DNA from: Fluviicola sp.
Lineage (GTDB): Bacteria; Bacteroidota; Bacteroidia; Flavobacteriales_D; Crocinitomicaceae
Direction of reading: 5' to 3'
Assembly: GCA_017983675.1 (NCBI GenBank)
Contig: JAGOAZ010000019.1
Span: 1-45,006, forward strand
Length of the DNA: 45,006 nucleotides
Under the pieces are notes generated by a model. The model was not told the DNA's origin and did no database searches. It saw only the letters and a program-made list of their open reading frames with translations. Shown piece by piece: positions 1-8,254 of this stretch (position 1 is its first letter; each line of letters begins with the position of its first letter). A program made the position numbers and the translations under genes.

Positions 1-312
1 GTTAGTTTTGTTGTTGCTAAAAAAGGTGATACGTTTTATAAAATCGCACAAGAATTTGATTTGGCATTATGGCAATTGTACGCATACAATTCTTATGACG
101 AACACAAAGAATATTTGATGGAAGGTGACATTGTTTACATTGAGCCAAAGAAAAGAAATGCAAAATCAAAGAAGAAAATCACGCTAAAACAAGCGCAAAC
201 TGTACAACAAATATCTCAATCAGAAGGAGTGAAGCTATCGTCCATTGCTCGAAAAAACAACTTATCTGTTGATACAGTTGTTCAGAAAGGACAAGTGATT
301 AAACTTAATTAG
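1..312 (+). CDS. LysM-repeat protein, C-terminal part (truncated by window edge)
   Basis: The frame is open from the first base and ends in TAA, so the start lies outside the window. About 103 residues are visible. They hold a LysM-like repeat (VVAKKGDTFYKIAQEFDL) and, after a basic linker, a second weaker one ending QKGQVIKLN. LysM repeats bind peptidoglycan. In Bacteroidota this C-terminal arrangement often follows a glucosaminidase (FlgJ/AcmA-like) or amidase domain, so a cell-wall hydrolase is the best guess, but no catalytic part is visible. An internal TTG at 61 is not the true start because the LysM motif begins upstream of it. The last 8 bases overlap the convergent outer-membrane protein gene. 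Confidence 0.8.
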   Translation, partial: VSFVVAKKGDTFYKIAQEFDLALWQLYAYNSYDEHKEYLMEGDIVYIEPKKRNAKSKKKITLKQAQTVQQISQSEGVKLSSIARKNNLSVDTVVQKGQVIKLN

Positions 313-1774
313 TTGGAAATTTGTAGTTGAAACCTATCACAAAGGTTGTCGTTTTTAAATCGAGTAGTGCAGTACTAGCATAAAATGCTTCATAAACTTT
401 CGTTTGTAGAAACGATTTTACAGCAAAATCAATGGTCATTGCTCCATTTCGGTAACCAAAACCACCAGATACTAATTGATCTGAATTTCTGCCGTAAGCT
501 AATAAAGCTTTGTCGCCTTTAAAAAATTGCGCAAATCCACCGCGTAAAAAATACTTGTTTGAAAAAACAAGTTCTCCTCCAATTCTTAGATTAAATCCAG
601 CTTTGAATCGTTCTTTAGCAGCGGCATTTTCACTTGTGAAACTATAGCTCTGATACGTTGGGTCGTCAGTAGGTTTTAATTTCCCCCAAGAGTAATCCAA
701 GAATTCCGCATCAATATTAATGCAACCACGTTTTTCAAAAACATATCCAAATGACCCAATGAAACGAGCAGGAGAACTCAACTTGTATTTATACGTTGAT
801 TTTGGTACTAATGAAGGATCAACTGTTCGAATCCCATCATTGTGCATGGCTGTCATGTTTGCATCGGTCTCATCAAGTAAGTTAAATGCTGTTGGTGTAT
901 GAATAGCAAGTCCCAATCGAATGTTATCTTGAGGAAGGTAAATAATACCAATTTTTAAATTGACACCATTTCCTTTCGTGTTAAAGTGATAGTTGTAATC
1001 AAATGACCGAAGTGAAACATTTGTAGTGTCTAATAGTGTTTCAGAATGCTCAATAGTTTCATCATATTTCAATCGTTGAATACCTAAATTACCTCCGATA
1101 TACAACTTGTTGATGTAGTTCCCGCTAAAATTGAAATAGTATTCAGAAATCCCGCCAGTTGTTGTAACCGTTCGTTCATGCAACATATCACCAGCAGTCA
1201 AACGTGGAATGTAGTTGGGGTCATCAAAATCAATGGCATACGTTTCATATGCAAGCGATGTTGAAAATGGAAAATACCCATATAGATCAACGGGTTGCGT
1301 TCCATAGGCATTACTTGAAAACGCATCTAATAACGACTCGAATTGTTGACCTGAATAAGAGAAAGTTGAATTAAAATTCGCAATTCGGTTGATTCCAAAT
1401 CCAAATTGAGAAAACAAAAAACCTTGTCTATTCAATGATTTATCTGAAACAACAACAAAATTCAAATTAGATAAGCGTGAATAAAAATCAGTGCTTGTTG
1501 TTGTTGTTTGTTGAAATTGAGCAGCATTATTGATTGAAATGCCATTTAGTGTTAAACCAACAGATGAATTTGTATACCTCCCTAATCCAGCTGGATTAAT
1601 TCGTGCGCAACCACTTTCAGCACCTAAAGCGCCAAAAGACCCCGCCATAGCGTCAAAACGAGCTGTACCTTCGTTGAACGTATTAGATGCACGATAAATG
1701 TCTACTTCGTTTTGTGCTACAAGTAATGAACAACTTATAAAAAAAGAAGCAAGCGATAAAAAAGATTTTTTCAT
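305..1774 (-). CDS. Outer-membrane beta-barrel protein (OmpP1/FadL-like)
   Basis: The protein has 489 residues. A signal peptide (MKKSFLSLASFFISCSLLVAQ) is followed by a motif seen in Bacteroidota FadL/OmpP1-like transporters: RFDAMAGSFGALG, then INPAGLGRY. The rest alternates short polar and aromatic stretches, and the C-terminus (FVIGFNYKF) resembles a final beta strand. FadL-family barrels carry hydrophobic compounds across the outer membrane; the substrate here cannot be told. It lies 6 nt downstream of the lipoprotein gene at 1781-2644, probably in the same transcript, and overlaps the LysM gene end-to-end by 8 nt. The family assignment comes from pattern recognition only. Confidence 0.75.
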   Translation of the reverse strand: MKKSFLSLASFFISCSLLVAQNEVDIYRASNTFNEGTARFDAMAGSFGALGAESGCARINPAGLGRYTNSSVGLTLNGISINNAAQFQQTTTTSTDFYSRLSNLNFVVVSDKSLNRQGFLFSQFGFGINRIANFNSTFSYSGQQFESLLDAFSSNAYGTQPVDLYGYFPFSTSLAYETYAIDFDDPNYIPRLTAGDMLHERTVTTTGGISEYYFNFSGNYINKLYIGGNLGIQRLKYDETIEHSETLLDTTNVSLRSFDYNYHFNTKGNGVNLKIGIIYLPQDNIRLGLAIHTPTAFNLLDETDANMTAMHNDGIRTVDPSLVPKSTYKYKLSSPARFIGSFGYVFEKRGCINIDAEFLDYSWGKLKPTDDPTYQSYSFTSENAAAKERFKAGFNLRIGGELVFSNKYFLRGGFAQFFKGDKALLAYGRNSDQLVSGGFGYRNGAMTIDFAVKSFLQTKVYEAFYASTALLDLKTTTFVIGFNYKFPTN

Positions 1775-1780
1775 TCTAAA

Positions 1781-2644
1781 TTAGTGTCGACCAACTGTTT
1801 TAACTCCACCTGAAACAGCACCGCCACCGCCAGAACTTCTTCCTACGGAGACACCACCACCATTTCCTACACGAGGAGCAGTTGTTACAGTTGTTGCCGT
1901 TCGTGCAGCAGTACGTACAACACCTCCAACTGAAGGTCGACTTACAGAACTTCCGTTTGCGACACGTCCAGCGGTTACTGGTATAGATGGAACTTTAGCA
2001 GGGCGAGGAATTGCAGCTACAGTCATGTTATTTGGTCGTGTACGAGGAACAATACTCATTGATGGAGCAGACGAACTTTTTAAGTTGTTTTGAGAACGTG
2101 AAGTAATTCCACCCATTCCAGAAATTGACCCGCGTGGTCCGTTTAACGACGTGTTTGTGTATGCGTAATTTCCGTTGTAATTTGAATTGTTAGCTGCCCA
2201 GTTGGTTGAAGAACCCCAATTATTGTTTAGGGGAAAGTAGCCAAAACCATCGTTGAAAAACAATGAAGTTCCAAAAGAATTAGAACCCATCATTGGGTAA
2301 TATACTAATCCATTTGAGAATAACATTGGTGAAGCAAAATTACCGGTTCTATTCATGTTTCCGAATGCTAATCCAAAACGCAGCAAACCCATGTTATTGA
2401 ACCCATTAAACGCATTAAATTGTTCTTGATTGACATTGTTTGCGTAAATTGTTCGATTATCAGAATTGTGTTTTTGGAACACGTAAGCATTGTAGTCTGT
2501 ATCTTCGTTTACATCTGTGTTTAATGGCAAAGCGGCTTCCTTCATCGCATAAACATCATCTTCAATCCATTTTTCAGATGTTACACAACTTGAAAGTAGT
2601 GCTGTAGAAATAAAAGAAACTGCTAAAAATCGATAATTATTCAT
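1781..2644 (-). CDS. Lipoprotein of unknown function, Gly/Ser/Asn-rich
   Basis: The protein has 287 residues. An N-terminal signal with lipobox LLSSC (Cys20) predicts lipidation and membrane anchoring. The next ~60 residues are acidic. The middle is rich in Asn, Phe and Gly (for example FNGFNNMGLLRFGLAFGN). The C-terminal ~100 residues are low-complexity Ser/Gly/Val/Arg (VGRSSGGGGAVSGG). No enzymatic motif is visible. It precedes and is probably cotranscribed with the FadL-like outer-membrane protein, which suggests a shared envelope role; that is inference. The length and hydrophilic tail fit a surface or periplasmic lipoprotein. Confidence 0.75.
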   Translation of the reverse strand: MNNYRFLAVSFISTALLSSCVTSEKWIEDDVYAMKEAALPLNTDVNEDTDYNAYVFQKHNSDNRTIYANNVNQEQFNAFNGFNNMGLLRFGLAFGNMNRTGNFASPMLFSNGLVYYPMMGSNSFGTSLFFNDGFGYFPLNNNWGSSTNWAANNSNYNGNYAYTNTSLNGPRGSISGMGGITSRSQNNLKSSSAPSMSIVPRTRPNNMTVAAIPRPAKVPSIPVTAGRVANGSSVSRPSVGGVVRTAARTATTVTTAPRVGNGGGVSVGRSSGGGGAVSGGVKTVGRH

Positions 2645-2661
2645 GTGAATCCGTTTTAAAT

Positions 2662-2694
2662 TGAACTAAAAATAGTTATATTTTCTAACTTTGT
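2662..2694 (+). promoter_or_regulatory. Bacteroidota-type promoter of proS
   Basis: A -33 TTG at 2662-2664 and a -7 TAACTTTG at 2687-2694 are separated by 22 nt. Transcription would start near 2698, giving an untranslated leader of about 31 nt before the proS ATG at 2729. Confidence 0.6.
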
Positions 2695-2728
2695 GACATA
2701 AAATAATAAAATTTAACAATTCAGGGAA

Positions 2729-4204
2729 ATGGCTCAAAAATATACAACACGCGCCGAAGACTATTCGAAATGGTACAATGAACTCGTTGGACGAGCAGAT
2801 TTAGCAGAACATTCAGATGTCAGAGGTTGCATGGTTATTAAGCCTTATGGTTATGCTATATGGGAAAATATGCGTGATATTTTGGATAAAAAGTTCAAAG
2901 AAACAGGTCACTCAAATGCGTATTTCCCCTTGTTAATCCCGAAATCTTATTTAAGTAAAGAAGCATCACATGTAGATGGTTTTGCGAAAGAATGCGCTGT
3001 TGTTACTCATTACCGTTTGAAAAATGATCCAAATGGAAATGGTGTCATTGTGGATCCAGACGCAAAATTGGAAGAAGAATTGATTATTCGTCCAACTTCT
3101 GAAACAATTATTTGGAACTCTTATAAAAACTGGATTCAATCGTACCGCGATTTACCGATATTAATTAACCAATGGGCAAATGTTGTACGTTGGGAAATGC
3201 GTACGCGTTTGTTCTTGCGAACAGCTGAATTTTTGTGGCAAGAAGGACATACGGCACATGCGACCAAACAAGAAGCAATTGCAGAGGCGGAGCAAATGTT
3301 AGATGTTTATACTGACTTTGCAGAAAATTATATGGCTATGCCCGTATTGCGTGGACGTAAATCGGAAAGTGAACGTTTTGCTGGCGCTGATGACACGTAT
3401 TGTATCGAAGCGATGATGCAAGATGGAAAGGCTTTACAAGCTGGAACATCGCACTTTTTAGGTCAAAACTTTGCGAAAGCATTTGAAGTGAAATTCACGG
3501 ATGCTCAAGGAAAATTAGATTATGTTTGGGCAACTTCTTGGGGTGTTTCAACGCGGTTGATGGGTGCGTTAATTATGACACATTCTGACGATGAGGGATT
3601 GGTTTTACCACCAGCTTTAGCACCTATTCATGTAGTTATAGTTCCTATTCACCGAACAGATGAAGATTTAATTGCAATCAACGCAACTGTTGCAACGATT
3701 GAAAGCGAATTAAAAGCACTGAACATCAAAGTGAAATACGATAATGACGATCAAAAACGTCCAGGATGGAAATTTGCGGAGTACGAAGCAAAAGGAGTTC
3801 CTGTTCGAATAGCAATTGGACCAAGAGATTTAGCAAATGGCTTAGTTGAATTAGCTCGTCGTGACACGAAGGAAAAAAAATCGGTAGCAATTGAAGGAAT
3901 CGCAGCATACATTCAACAATTATTAGACGAAATTCAAACAAACTTATTGGAACGTTCGAAAAAGTTCCGAGTTGAAAATGTGCACACTGTTGATACGTAT
4001 GAAGATTTCAAAGTGCGTTTAGAGAAAGATGGTGGATTTTATTTAGCGCATTGGGATGGAACAAAAGAAACAGAAGAAAAAGTGAAGCAAGAAACGCAAG
4101 CAACTATTCGTTGTATTCCATTGGACATCCCTTCAGACGAAGGCGTTTGTATGGTGACAGGTAAACCATCAAAAGGACGAGTGGTTTTTGCGAAAGCATA
4201 TTAA
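2729..4204 (+). CDS. proS: Prolyl-tRNA synthetase, archaeal/eukaryal-like type
   Basis: Class II aminoacyl-tRNA synthetase that charges tRNA-Pro with proline in the cytoplasm. It has 491 residues. The N-terminus ([22 protein letters not shown]) and the catalytic stretch with [32 protein letters not shown] and [14 protein letters not shown] are those of the short ProRS form without the editing insertion, common in Bacteroidota, archaea and eukaryotes. The anticodon-binding domain starts near PIHVVIVPI, and the C-terminal zinc-type domain ends in the family-typical aromatic AKAY. It has its own promoter and a strong terminator at 4224-4255, so it is probably monocistronic. Confidence 0.97.
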   Translation: MAQKYTTRAEDYSKWYNELVGRADLAEHSDVRGCMVIKPYGYAIWENMRDILDKKFKETGHSNAYFPLLIPKSYLSKEASHVDGFAKECAVVTHYRLKNDPNGNGVIVDPDAKLEEELIIRPTSETIIWNSYKNWIQSYRDLPILINQWANVVRWEMRTRLFLRTAEFLWQEGHTAHATKQEAIAEAEQMLDVYTDFAENYMAMPVLRGRKSESERFAGADDTYCIEAMMQDGKALQAGTSHFLGQNFAKAFEVKFTDAQGKLDYVWATSWGVSTRLMGALIMTHSDDEGLVLPPALAPIHVVIVPIHRTDEDLIAINATVATIESELKALNIKVKYDNDDQKRPGWKFAEYEAKGVPVRIAIGPRDLANGLVELARRDTKEKKSVAIEGIAAYIQQLLDEIQTNLLERSKKFRVENVHTVDTYEDFKVRLEKDGGFYLAHWDGTKETEEKVKQETQATIRCIPLDIPSDEGVCMVTGKPSKGRVVFAKAY

Positions 4205-4223
4205 TCAGTTCACAAAATTTATT

Positions 4224-4255
4224 AAAAAGTCGGGATTCTATCTCGACTTTTTTTT
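4224..4255 (+). terminator. Intrinsic terminator after proS
   Basis: AAAAAGTCG at 4224-4232 pairs with CGACTTTTT at 4244-4252. An inner GAT/ATC pair extends the stem past one mismatch, and a T run continues to 4255. It lies 20 nt after the proS stop codon. Confidence 0.85.
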
Positions 4256-4294
4256 GATGCAAACGATACAATACTTAATTTGGAGCTCAAATAA

Positions 4295-4981
4295 ATGAGT
4301 ATGAATGATTCTTTAAAAATAATTCAAGAGCTTTTAGAAAAAAAAGCGACGTTAAAGCAAGATATTTTTCACGATACAAAAACACAATTTGATCGGTTCA
4401 AACATATTTTGCTAGAAGAAATAGGTGCATTACGTCACGAGATCAAAGACGATAGAATTCGTTTGCACGTCGAACACAAAGGGGAGTACCAAATCCAAGT
4501 GTTTATCGGTAGTGATGTATTAGTCTTTCAAATGCACACAAATGTCTTTAAGTTGTCGGACGAACATCCAATCTGGAAAACGGAATACATGACTGAAGAC
4601 AAGGATAGGGGTTATTTTGGAATCATTAATATCTATAATTTCTTAGCGGAATCGTATTTAAAAAGTAGGTTAAACGATGTCGGCTATTTGATCGGACGTG
4701 TTTTTGTGAATAAGGATAGTCATTTCATGGTGGAAGGTAAGGGTCAGTTGGGCTTTTTGTTCCGCGATTTAACTGCTACAAAATTGAACGATGCGATTAT
4801 AAAACACATTATTGATGTCGCTTTTCTTTTTGCATTGGAATTTGACTTATTAACCCCGCCTTATGATATTGTCTCAAAAGTGAGTGTTGTTCAAATGATG
4901 GAACAGAATTCGAGAGAGCAAATGTCGACAGGTAAAAGACTGGGTTTCAAATTTGAAGCGGAAGACAAAGATTTTTTTTAG
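4295..4981 (+). CDS. Conserved hypothetical protein
   Basis: The protein has 228 residues and no signal peptide, so it is probably cytoplasmic. The N-terminal ~60 residues are predicted helical (SLKIIQELLEKKATLKQDIF, then FDRFKHILLEEIGAL). The middle alternates beta-like segments (IQVFIGSDVLVFQMHTNVF) with a DRGYFGIINIYNFLAESY stretch. I recall similar unnamed proteins in Flavobacteriales but cannot assign a domain or function. Two ATGs (4295, 4301) are possible starts. It sits between the proS terminator and the tRNA-Glu pair, which have their own promoter, so it is probably transcribed alone. Confidence 0.7.
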   Translation: MSMNDSLKIIQELLEKKATLKQDIFHDTKTQFDRFKHILLEEIGALRHEIKDDRIRLHVEHKGEYQIQVFIGSDVLVFQMHTNVFKLSDEHPIWKTEYMTEDKDRGYFGIINIYNFLAESYLKSRLNDVGYLIGRVFVNKDSHFMVEGKGQLGFLFRDLTATKLNDAIIKHIIDVAFLFALEFDLLTPPYDIVSKVSVVQMMEQNSREQMSTGKRLGFKFEAEDKDFF

Positions 4982-5000
4982 AAAAAAAACACTTCTCGTT

Positions 5001-5030
5001 TTGCGAAAAGAAAAATTAGGTCTATATTTG
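5001..5030 (+). promoter_or_regulatory. Promoter of the tRNA-Glu/rpsT unit
   Basis: TTG at 5001-5003, 19 nt, then TATATTTG at 5023-5030: a full match to the Bacteroidota -33/-7 consensus. The expected start is near 5034, about 16 nt before the first tRNA. Confidence 0.8.
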
Positions 5031-5049
5031 CACTCCGAAAATAAAAAAC

Positions 5050-5121
5050 GGCCCATTCGTCTAGTGGTTAGGACGCCAGGTTTTCATCCTGGTAACAGGA
5101 GTTCGATTCTCCTATGGGCTG
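5050..5121 (+). tRNA. tRNA-Glu (UUC), copy 1
   Basis: The 72-nt sequence folds as a cloverleaf. The acceptor GGCCCAT pairs with ATGGGCT (one G-U), the D stem is GTCT/GGAC, the anticodon stem CCAGG/CCTGG encloses loop TTTTCAT with anticodon TTC at 5083-5085, and the T arm is AGGAG TTCGATT CTCCT. The discriminator base is G. The next three genomic bases happen to be CCA. Confidence 0.95.
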
Positions 5122-5132
5122 CCAAATTTTTT

Positions 5133-5204
5133 GGCCCATTCGTCTAGTGGTTAGGACGCCAGGTTTTCATCCTGGTAACAGGAGTTCGATTCTCCTATGG
5201 GCTG
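5133..5204 (+). tRNA. tRNA-Glu (UUC), copy 2
   Basis: It is identical over all 72 nt to copy 1, in tandem after an 11-nt spacer, with the anticodon at 5166-5168. The bases after the discriminator G are CAC, so CCA must be added by nucleotidyltransferase. No promoter is visible between the copies or before rpsT, which implies one transcript. Confidence 0.95.
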
Positions 5205-5234
5205 CACGAATAAAAACTTATATAAAAAGGAAAA

Positions 5235-5486
5235 ATGGCAAATCATAAGTCAGCACAAAAAAGAATCCGTACAAACGATGTAAAACGTTTGCGTAACAAA
5301 TACCAACACAAAACGACACGTAACGCTGTTCGTAAATTGCGTGGGTTAAAAGATGCTAAAGAAGCTGCTGAGTTACTTCCAGCTGTTACATCTATGTTGG
5401 ATAAATTAGCGAAACGCAATGTAATTCACAAAAACAAAGCTGCTAACTTGAAATCAGGTTTAGCTGTTCTAGTGAACAAACTATAA
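5235..5486 (+). CDS. rpsT: 30S ribosomal protein S20
   Basis: This 83-residue, Lys/Arg-rich, fully helical protein is the usual length for S20. It begins [14 protein letters not shown] and ends with [15 protein letters not shown], both family-typical. S20 binds 16S rRNA early in small-subunit assembly. The ATG is 30 nt after the second tRNA-Glu. A purine-rich AAAAAGGAAAA precedes it, but no strong ribosome-binding site is visible. A terminator follows at 5511-5552. Cotranscription with the tRNAs from the promoter at 5001-5030 is inferred, because no other promoter is seen. Confidence 0.97.
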   Translation: MANHKSAQKRIRTNDVKRLRNKYQHKTTRNAVRKLRGLKDAKEAAELLPAVTSMLDKLAKRNVIHKNKAANLKSGLAVLVNKL

Positions 5487-5510
5487 GAAATTACATTTTT
5501 TAAGTAATTT

Positions 5511-5552
5511 AGGTCTTACATCTTCCGTTAGCGGTTGAGTAAGACCTTTTTT
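5511..5552 (+). terminator. Intrinsic terminator after rpsT
   Basis: AGGTCTTAC (5511-5519) and GTAAGACCT (5539-5547) form a 9-bp perfect stem with a 19-nt loop, followed by a T run to 5552. Confidence 0.88.
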
Positions 5553-5562
5553 GGTTTAGCGT

Positions 5563-7329
5563 ATGATGAAATTGATAACTGTACTTTTTTCATTGTCTTT
5601 TGCCTGTTTTACGACAGCAGAACTTCATGCGCAATCCCTCTTTTTTAATTACTTCAACGATACAATCAAACCTGGTTTTCGAGTTTCTGGCGTGTTTGAT
5701 TCCACAGATGTATTAAGCGCTCGTTACCAACATAATTTACCAATCCTTTTTCAGCCAGCGCAACAAGCTTTTTCTTTTTTGCAACTTCATCAAGATCCAA
5801 TAACACACCAAAGCAAACGATTTTCCGCAATCCCACATGTTGGTTTTCGTTATTCGATGGGAGCAAATGCAACACAAGTTGGAAAAATCATGTATACCCA
5901 AGCAATTGATTCGTTTACCTTTTTGCAATTGGATTATCAACGCACTGGTTCACAAGGAGCCCTTCGCAACGGGAATTTTGAATACAACTCTGTTGCAGTA
6001 GCCTTACTTCACAGAAGAAAGCGCGCTTCATATGCATTATCCATTGATTTTATTGGTGAAAAAAGAGGATTAAATGGAGGTTTGGAGGGGGATACCTTGT
6101 CTGATCCACAATTTGCATTGATTTTTCAAGCTGTCGAGAAAAATAATTCTTTTACGACGGGTATTTTTTCTCCCAATAGTCCAGGAGTTGTTTACAAAGA
6201 AAACAAACACGTCCATATTGCTAACTCGAATTACTTTTCATTTACAGCTAGTGATTTAATTAAGACAGGATTCTTTGTAAATCCATATTTGACTATTGAT
6301 AACCGACGTTTCATTGAGAATGGAGCAATCAATTCGATTTATGGCGTTGCAAATTATGATACGAGTGCTACACGTGATTTTTGGCAAAAAAGTGAAATTG
6401 GTGCTTGGTCGGGATATTTTGTTCATTCAAAACGCTTTCAGCTCAATGCAGGGTTCGCATTGAATTATTGGGATTACGATAATTTAATACTAACTCGCGA
6501 CACCTTGATGCTTGTTGGGAAAGGTGAAATGACCGTTGCACTAAATTCAGGTTTCACTTGGAAGTCGCAGGCGGCTATTAATTTGAAAGGTGCTTTGGGT
6601 GAGATGACTCTTCATAGTTCATTATTGCAAAAAAGAAGATTGGGTCAACTAGAATTATTAGGAACTTTCAAGAAAGCTTATCCTGAATTATTTCAACGTG
6701 ATTATTTTGCAAATACAACTTCATATACTTGGACGAATAAAGAGTTATACACTCACTTGAATTTGGGAGGGAAATTGAATTTGACTATTAAGAAAGCTAC
6801 AATTCAACTCGCGACATCCTATGAGTTTACTGATAAACTGCCTTTGTTTATTGGCAATCAATGGCGGCAAGACACCTTGAATCAATTGTCCATTTTATCA
6901 ATAAAAGCAGGAGGTTCGTTTGTTTATAAAAAGTTGTTTTTTCAACCACGAATGACCATCCAATTGTCTGAAACAACGGTTGTACCGACATATTTGTTTG
7001 CCGCACGTTTAGGATTCAATGGTGCGTTATTCAAAGCAAAGAAAATGAAAACAGCGATGGGGCTTGATTTGGGTTACACCAGTTCCTATCAACTAATGGA
7101 ATATGTTCCGTACATGCAAACAATTACATTTTCGAATACAACACAGGTTTATGCAGCGATGCCGAAATTACATTTCTTTGCAAATTTTGATTTAGGTTTC
7201 TTCCGCTGGTTTTTACGTTTGGAGAATATCGAACAGACTTTTCAGAAAAAAATCAATTTCGAAGCATTGGGTTATCCCGTTGTGCCAATGCAATTCCGTT
7301 TTGGTGTTTCGTGGGACTTATTCAATTAA
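5563..7329 (+). CDS. Putative outer-membrane porin (Porin_10-like)
   Basis: The protein has 588 residues with a signal peptide ending near HAQS. The mature part is beta-rich throughout, with alternating aromatic strands such as SFTFLQLDYQRTGSQG and YALSIDFIGEKRGLNGGLEGD, and a C-terminal strand FRFGVSWDLFN. The body resembles the large Bacteroidota 'putative porin' family (Porin_10/DUF4289 as I recall it). The role would be an outer-membrane barrel; the substrate is unknown. The first two codons are both ATG and either could start translation. The gene begins only 11 nt after the rpsT terminator, so its promoter must lie within or before that hairpin, or it depends on read-through. Confidence 0.75.
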   Translation: MMKLITVLFSLSFACFTTAELHAQSLFFNYFNDTIKPGFRVSGVFDSTDVLSARYQHNLPILFQPAQQAFSFLQLHQDPITHQSKRFSAIPHVGFRYSMGANATQVGKIMYTQAIDSFTFLQLDYQRTGSQGALRNGNFEYNSVAVALLHRRKRASYALSIDFIGEKRGLNGGLEGDTLSDPQFALIFQAVEKNNSFTTGIFSPNSPGVVYKENKHVHIANSNYFSFTASDLIKTGFFVNPYLTIDNRRFIENGAINSIYGVANYDTSATRDFWQKSEIGAWSGYFVHSKRFQLNAGFALNYWDYDNLILTRDTLMLVGKGEMTVALNSGFTWKSQAAINLKGALGEMTLHSSLLQKRRLGQLELLGTFKKAYPELFQRDYFANTTSYTWTNKELYTHLNLGGKLNLTIKKATIQLATSYEFTDKLPLFIGNQWRQDTLNQLSILSIKAGGSFVYKKLFFQPRMTIQLSETTVVPTYLFAARLGFNGALFKAKKMKTAMGLDLGYTSSYQLMEYVPYMQTITFSNTTQVYAAMPKLHFFANFDLGFFRWFLRLENIEQTFQKKINFEALGYPVVPMQFRFGVSWDLFN

Positions 7330-7353
7330 GTCGTTCAAACAAAATCTTTTTTT

Positions 7354-7361
7354 TATCTTTG
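7354..7361 (+). promoter_or_regulatory. -7 element of fabG
   Basis: TATCTTTG matches TAnnTTTG. It ends 16 nt before the fabG ATG. A clear TTG at -33 is not visible, so the promoter is weaker or the -33 box is degenerate. Confidence 0.5.
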
Positions 7362-7377
7362 ATTCAAATTATAATTC

Positions 7378-8124
7378 ATGGGATTACTCGATAATAAAGT
7401 AGTATTGATAACAGGTGCATCACGTGGTATCGGTAAAGCAATTGCAGAAGAATGTGTAAAACAAGGTGCTACAGTTGCCTTTACTTATTTGTCTTCGGAA
7501 GAAAAAGCGAAAGCATTAGAAGCAGAATTATCTGCAAATGGCGGAACGGCGAAAGGTTTTAAATCGGACGCAGGTAATTTTGATCAAGCACAACAATTAG
7601 TTGATGATGTAGTTGCTGCGTTTGGAACGGTAGATGTTTTGGTTAATAATGCTGGAATTACGCGAGATACGTTGTTAATGCGTATGACAGAAGAGCAATG
7701 GGATGAAGTAATCAACACCAACTTAAAGTCAGCATTCAATTTAACGAAAGCTGTTCAACGTCCAATGTTGAAAGCACGTTCAGGATCGATCATTAACATG
7801 TCTTCTGTTGTAGGAGTAAGTGGAAATGCAGGTCAATCTAATTATGCAGCTTCAAAAGCTGGATTAATTGGTTTCACGAAATCGATTGCACAAGAATTAG
7901 GTTCAAGAAATATTCGTTGCAACGCGATTGCTCCAGGATTTATTGAAACAGAAATGACAGGTGCTTTGGATCAAAAAGTAGTAGAAGAGTGGAGAAGTTC
8001 CATTCCACTAAAAAGAGGTGGTTCGCCAGAAGATGTTGCTAATGCAACTGTTTTCTTGGCTTCAGATATGTCGACTTACATTACGGGACAAACATTGCAT
8101 GTGTGCGGTGGAATGTTGATGTAG
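7378..8124 (+). CDS. fabG: 3-oxoacyl-[acyl-carrier-protein] reductase
   Basis: NADPH-dependent short-chain dehydrogenase that reduces 3-oxoacyl-ACP in fatty-acid elongation. At 248 residues it has the normal FabG length. The cofactor motif TGASRGIG is near residue 14, NNAG follows near residue 90, and the catalytic residues are Ser143, Tyr156 and Lys160 (SNYAASKAG). The C-terminal segment reads FLASDMSTYITGQTLHVCGGM, typical of FabG rather than generic SDR enzymes. It is not in a fab cluster here. A terminator follows at 8191-8227, so it is probably transcribed alone. Confidence 0.93.
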   Translation: MGLLDNKVVLITGASRGIGKAIAEECVKQGATVAFTYLSSEEKAKALEAELSANGGTAKGFKSDAGNFDQAQQLVDDVVAAFGTVDVLVNNAGITRDTLLMRMTEEQWDEVINTNLKSAFNLTKAVQRPMLKARSGSIINMSSVVGVSGNAGQSNYAASKAGLIGFTKSIAQELGSRNIRCNAIAPGFIETEMTGALDQKVVEEWRSSIPLKRGGSPEDVANATVFLASDMSTYITGQTLHVCGGMLM

Positions 8125-8190
8125 TCTTCATAACAAGCTAATTATTTGGGATAGTATTCATAAAAAGTTATGAGTCCCAACAACTAAGTA

Positions 8191-8227
8191 AAACGTAGGT
8201 TTCGATATTCGAAGTCTACGTTTTTTT
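8191..8227 (+). terminator. Intrinsic terminator after fabG
   Basis: AAACGTAG (8191-8198) pairs with CTACGTTT (8216-8223), and the T run continues to 8227. The loop itself contains a TTCGATATTCGAA inverted repeat. Confidence 0.85.
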
Positions 8228-8230
8228 CTT

Positions 8231-8238
8231 TACATTTG
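8231..8238 (+). promoter_or_regulatory. -7 element of hemB
   Basis: TACATTTG matches TAnnTTTG and lies 16 nt before the hemB ATG, directly after the fabG terminator T run. No clear -33 TTG is visible, since that region is the terminator stem. Confidence 0.5.
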
Positions 8239-8254
8239 TTTTAAAATATAAGGC

